9,184 nt of DNA from Gammaproteobacteria bacterium (lineage in GTDB: Bacteria; Pseudomonadota; Gammaproteobacteria; DSM-26407): NCBI GenBank assembly GCA_028694565.1, contig JAQVKR010000073.1, positions 1 through 9,184 on the forward strand, written 5' to 3'. Position 1 is the first letter of the stretch; each line of letters starts with the position of its first letter. Shown here in pieces: positions 6,654-9,184 of this stretch. Made by a program: the position numbers and the translations under genes. Under the pieces are notes generated by a model that saw only the letters and a program-made list of their open reading frames with translations, had not been told where the DNA came from and did no database searches.

Positions 6654-9035
6654 CTATCGCCCCAGTAGCGTCCGCAGCGCCGCGCGCAGGGCCTCGGGGG
6701 GCGTCGGTCCCGGCAGGGCCGCGCACGCGCCGGCCCGCTCGCAGTGCTCCCGCAGCGCCGGATCGGCGTCGGCCGCGAGGATGGCCACGACCGGGAGGCC
6801 GGCGCCCGCGGGATGGCCGCGCAGCCGTTCCAGGCCGGCGGCGCCCTGCAGCTCCGGCAGGTGCATGTCCAGCAGCGCCACCTCGAACGGGGCGTCGCCG
6901 TCCAGCGTCTGCAGCGCCTCCTCCACGCTGCCGGCCGCGGTGACCTCCATGCCCCAGCCTTCCAGCAGCGGCGTCAGGCGCAGCAGCTCGCGCACGTCGT
7001 CATCCACCAGCAGCACCCGCCGGCCGCGGAATTCACGGGATTCGGCCGCGCCCTCCGGCGCCGCGGCGACCGGAGCGGCCGCCACGGGCGAAGGCGGGGC
7101 CGCGAGGGGGGGCGGCGCCTGCTCCGGGCCTTGCTCCCCTTCGCCTTCACGATGGACGTTGAACAGCTCCGCGTCCAGTCCGCTGGTGTCGAAGGTCGGG
7201 GGCAGATGGAGCGTGAAGGTGGTCCCCTGGCCCGTGTCGCTGTCCAGCTCGATGCGGCCGCCCATCAGCTTGGCCAGCTCGTTGCTGATGGTCAGGCCCA
7301 GGCCGGTACCGCCGTGGCGGCGGTTGGTGGAACCGTCCACCTGGCGGAACGGTTCGAACACCATTTCATGCTGGGACGGCGGGATGCCGATGCCGGTGTC
7401 GTGCACGCTGATGGACAGTGGCCGCTCATCGGCGTCCCCGGCGCGGTTGCGGCCCACGGTGACGGTGACGCCGCCCCGGTCGGTGAACTTCACCGCGTTG
7501 GCGAGGAAGTTCTTCAGGATCTGGCGCAGCTTGTCCTCGTCGGTCACGATCCGGGTCGGCGCCTGCTCCTCCACCACCAGGTCCAGGCTCAGTCCCTTGT
7601 TGTGCACCTGGGGTCCGATGAGATCCACCAGGCCCCGGCAGAGGGCCGCCGGGTCCACTTCGCGCAGATAGATGGAGGTGCGGCGGGCCTCGATCTTGGA
7701 CAGGTCGAGGATATCGTTGATGAGCGTCGCCAGATCGTTGCCGGCGGCGTTGATGACCCGGGCCTGCTGGCGCTGCTCCTCGGTCAGGTTGCCGGTGTCG
7801 TTGGCGGCCAGGAGCTTGGAGAGCAGGATGATGGAGTTGAGCGGGGTGCGCAGCTCGTGGCTCATGTTGGCCAGGAACTCCGATTTGTAGCGGTTGGACG
7901 CCTCCAGCTCGCCGGCCCGGGCGATGAGATTGCGGGTGTTGGTGGCGTGGGCGTCGGCGAGCCGGGTCAACTCCCGCCCCAGGTCCTGCAGCTCCCGCGG
8001 GCCGCGCCAGGCGAAGACCACGCCCTGCTCGCCGTCGAGCACCCGGCGGATATTCTCCGTGAGCGCCGCGCCGAAGCGCTCGGCGCGCAGGCCGAGCCGG
8101 CGCGCGATGACCAGCACCACCACGATCAGCGCCATCACGATGATCACCACCTGGCGGATCAGATCGGTGCGGAAGGCATCCATGTCGGTGGGATCCACCC
8201 GCCGCCCCACCCACAGGGATCCCCCCGACTGGGTCGGGAACAGGGGCATCCAGATCACCTGGTTGCCCTGGCGATCCTCGAGGATGGCGACCTGGGGCTG
8301 GGCCATGACCTCCCCCAGGCCGGGGAAATCCTCCAAGGCGCTGCCCGCGCTGGCTCCCGCGCGGGGATCGCTGGGCAGGTAGCGGCCGTCGTCCAGCGCC
8401 CAGAGGTTGTCCGGGTAGGCGTAGGCGAGGCCGCCGGCGTCGATGTTCACCAGCACCACGCCCCTGGGCTGCTCGTCGCTGCCGAAAATGGGCGTGGCCA
8501 GGCGGATGACCATCGGGTGGAGCGCGTCGGTGTCGTCGGCGGGAGCGAACTCCAGCGGGCTGAAGTAGACCCCGTCGCGCTGCATTGAGATGGCGGCCCG
8601 GAAGTAGGGAGTGTAGTCGGCGTCGGCATTGGGCGGCACCGCCTTCAGCTCGGCCCCCACCTGGCGCCGGTCCAGGCGGTAGTACTCGCGCCCCTCGCGA
8701 TCGAGGTAGACGACCCGGAAGATCTCCGGACCGCTGCGCAGGGTGTGGTTGATCCAGTCGGTGAACGGCAGCTCGCTGTCGGGAGGATAGGAGGCGGCCG
8801 TCTCCCCGCCGGGCGGGAGCGGCGGGAGGTTGGCGAGAAAGCGCACCATCTCCTCGCGGCTGGCCAGGTAGCGGTGCAGGTCGCCGAACTCCAGCCGCAG
8901 GTTCTGCAGGTGGGCCCGCTGCACCCACAGGCCGAGCCGATCCAGCACCATGGGCAGATTCAGGGCGACCACCGCGGCCACGGGCGTGAGGCCGAGCACG
9001 ATCAGGAAGATAAGTATCAGTGTGCGCAGCTTCAT
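6654..9035 (-). CDS. Membrane hybrid sensor histidine kinase with degenerate receiver
   Basis: This is a 793-residue inner-membrane kinase. Order: membrane helix (about 5-29), periplasmic CACHE/PDC-type sensor (30-290; VVYLDREGREYYRLD, YFSPLEF, RGVVLVNID), second helix (293-312), HAMP-like region (312-365), HisKA with FLANMSHELRTPLN and H393, then HATPase_c with N509/N513, HDTGIGIP (545-552), FEPFRQVDGS and GGTGLGL (575-581). All ATP-site boxes look intact. A Pro/Ala-rich linker (about 635-665) leads to a receiver (about 672-790). That receiver keeps VLLVDDD and D723 in LLDMHLP, but the usual Thr is replaced by L753 and the usual Lys by G776, so normal phospho-signalling through it is doubtful. 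The ATG at 9035 directly precedes the first membrane helix, but the ribosome site is poor. The downstream response regulator, with a full receiver, is the likely partner. The ligand is unknown. Confidence 0.94.
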   Translation of the reverse strand: MKLRTLILIFLIVLGLTPVAAVVALNLPMVLDRLGLWVQRAHLQNLRLEFGDLHRYLASREEMVRFLANLPPLPPGGETAASYPPDSELPFTDWINHTLRSGPEIFRVVYLDREGREYYRLDRRQVGAELKAVPPNADADYTPYFRAAISMQRDGVYFSPLEFAPADDTDALHPMVIRLATPIFGSDEQPRGVVLVNIDAGGLAYAYPDNLWALDDGRYLPSDPRAGASAGSALEDFPGLGEVMAQPQVAILEDRQGNQVIWMPLFPTQSGGSLWVGRRVDPTDMDAFRTDLIRQVVIIVMALIVVVLVIARRLGLRAERFGAALTENIRRVLDGEQGVVFAWRGPRELQDLGRELTRLADAHATNTRNLIARAGELEASNRYKSEFLANMSHELRTPLNSIILLSKLLAANDTGNLTEEQRQQARVINAAGNDLATLINDILDLSKIEARRTSIYLREVDPAALCRGLVDLIGPQVHNKGLSLDLVVEEQAPTRIVTDEDKLRQILKNFLANAVKFTDRGGVTVTVGRNRAGDADERPLSISVHDTGIGIPPSQHEMVFEPFRQVDGSTNRRHGGTGLGLTISNELAKLMGGRIELDSDTGQGTTFTLHLPPTFDTSGLDAELFNVHREGEGEQGPEQAPPPLAAPPSPVAAAPVAAAPEGAAESREFRGRRVLLVDDDVRELLRLTPLLEGWGMEVTAAGSVEEALQTLDGDAPFEVALLDMHLPELQGAAGLERLRGHPAGAGLPVVAILAADADPALREHCERAGACAALPGPTPPEALRAALRTLLGR

Positions 9036-9127
9036 TTGGCGATCGCGGAAGGCGTGCGGGACATGGGTCTGGATTCTGCGCTCCGCGCCCGCCCGCAGGC
9101 AAGGCGGCGGGGTGCATAACGTCTTCT
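9036..9127. other. Upstream region of the kinase gene, no clear signals
   Basis: These 92 bases precede the kinase start. The reading frame stays open back to an in-frame TAG near 9127 without another normal start codon. No promoter close to consensus and no strong Shine-Dalgarno were seen. Confidence 0.4.
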
Positions 9128-9184
9128 ACCACGAAGGCACGAAGGGCACGAAGAAAGACGATTCAACCGCAGATTCACGCAGAT
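9128..9184. repeat. ACGAAG / CGCAGAT repeat block, cut by window edge
   Basis: ACGAAG occurs three times in phase-shifted tandem (9131, 9139, 9148), within the run ACCACGAAGGCACGAAGGGC. After a short spacer, CGCAGAT occurs twice (9169 and 9178) separated by two bases, and the block runs into the window edge. The AT content is higher than in the genes. The wording closely resembles an intergenic repeat I recall from many unrelated bacterial genomes, in which an ACGAAG run is followed by CGCAGAT units. Its function is not known to me, and copy number here cannot be judged from one copy. Confidence 0.6.

Noticed and set aside
6744..8588. A 614-codon open frame on the plus strand
   Set aside because: It is antisense to the hybrid kinase, whose H, N, G and F boxes are all intact. 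The product resembles no family.
9128..9184. CRISPR array
   Set aside because: The repeat units are six to seven bases long with almost no spacers, unlike CRISPR repeats, and no cas genes are present.

Overview
The window is GC-rich DNA with long, tightly packed genes, weak promoters and good Shine-Dalgarno sequences before several starts. The mix of a YbiB/TrpD2 protein, CACHE-sensor signalling proteins and a GGDEF-EAL protein fits a gammaproteobacterium. The organism cannot be named from the sequence. A possible persulfide-sensor repressor would suit a sulfur-metabolising lineage, but that is inference.

Layout. The left edge (1-916, minus) holds the first 305 residues of a haem-oxygenase-like, iron-containing redox enzyme that runs off the window. 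It is divergent from a complete ybiB gene (1093-2085, plus), with a 176-base intergenic region between them. ybiB converges on a membrane-anchored sensor-PAS-GGDEF-EAL protein (2103-4877, minus). Everything further right is also on the minus strand. Reading in the direction of transcription from the right edge, there is a dispersed-repeat-like sequence (9128-9184), a hybrid histidine kinase (9035-6654), a roughly 272-base inverted-repeat element (6651-6380), a response regulator with a PAS domain (6357-5470), an ArsR-family repressor with its own AT-rich promoter/operator region (5381-5058), a structured 180-base gap, and then the GGDEF-EAL gene.

The minus-strand genes look like one sensory locus. 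The kinase and the GGDEF-EAL protein carry the same kind of periplasmic CACHE/PDC sensor between two membrane helices, so they may respond to related ligands. The kinase's own receiver has lost key residues, while the neighbouring response regulator has an intact receiver and may be the real phosphate acceptor. The ArsR protein has two cysteines exactly 66 residues apart, in the positions used by the persulfide sensors SqrR, BigR and HlyU, and it sits just upstream of the c-di-GMP enzyme. A sulfide- or persulfide-responsive control of c-di-GMP is a testable idea.

The most unusual non-coding features are the inverted-repeat element inserted cleanly between kinase and regulator, and the ACGAAG/CGCAGAT repeat block at the right edge.
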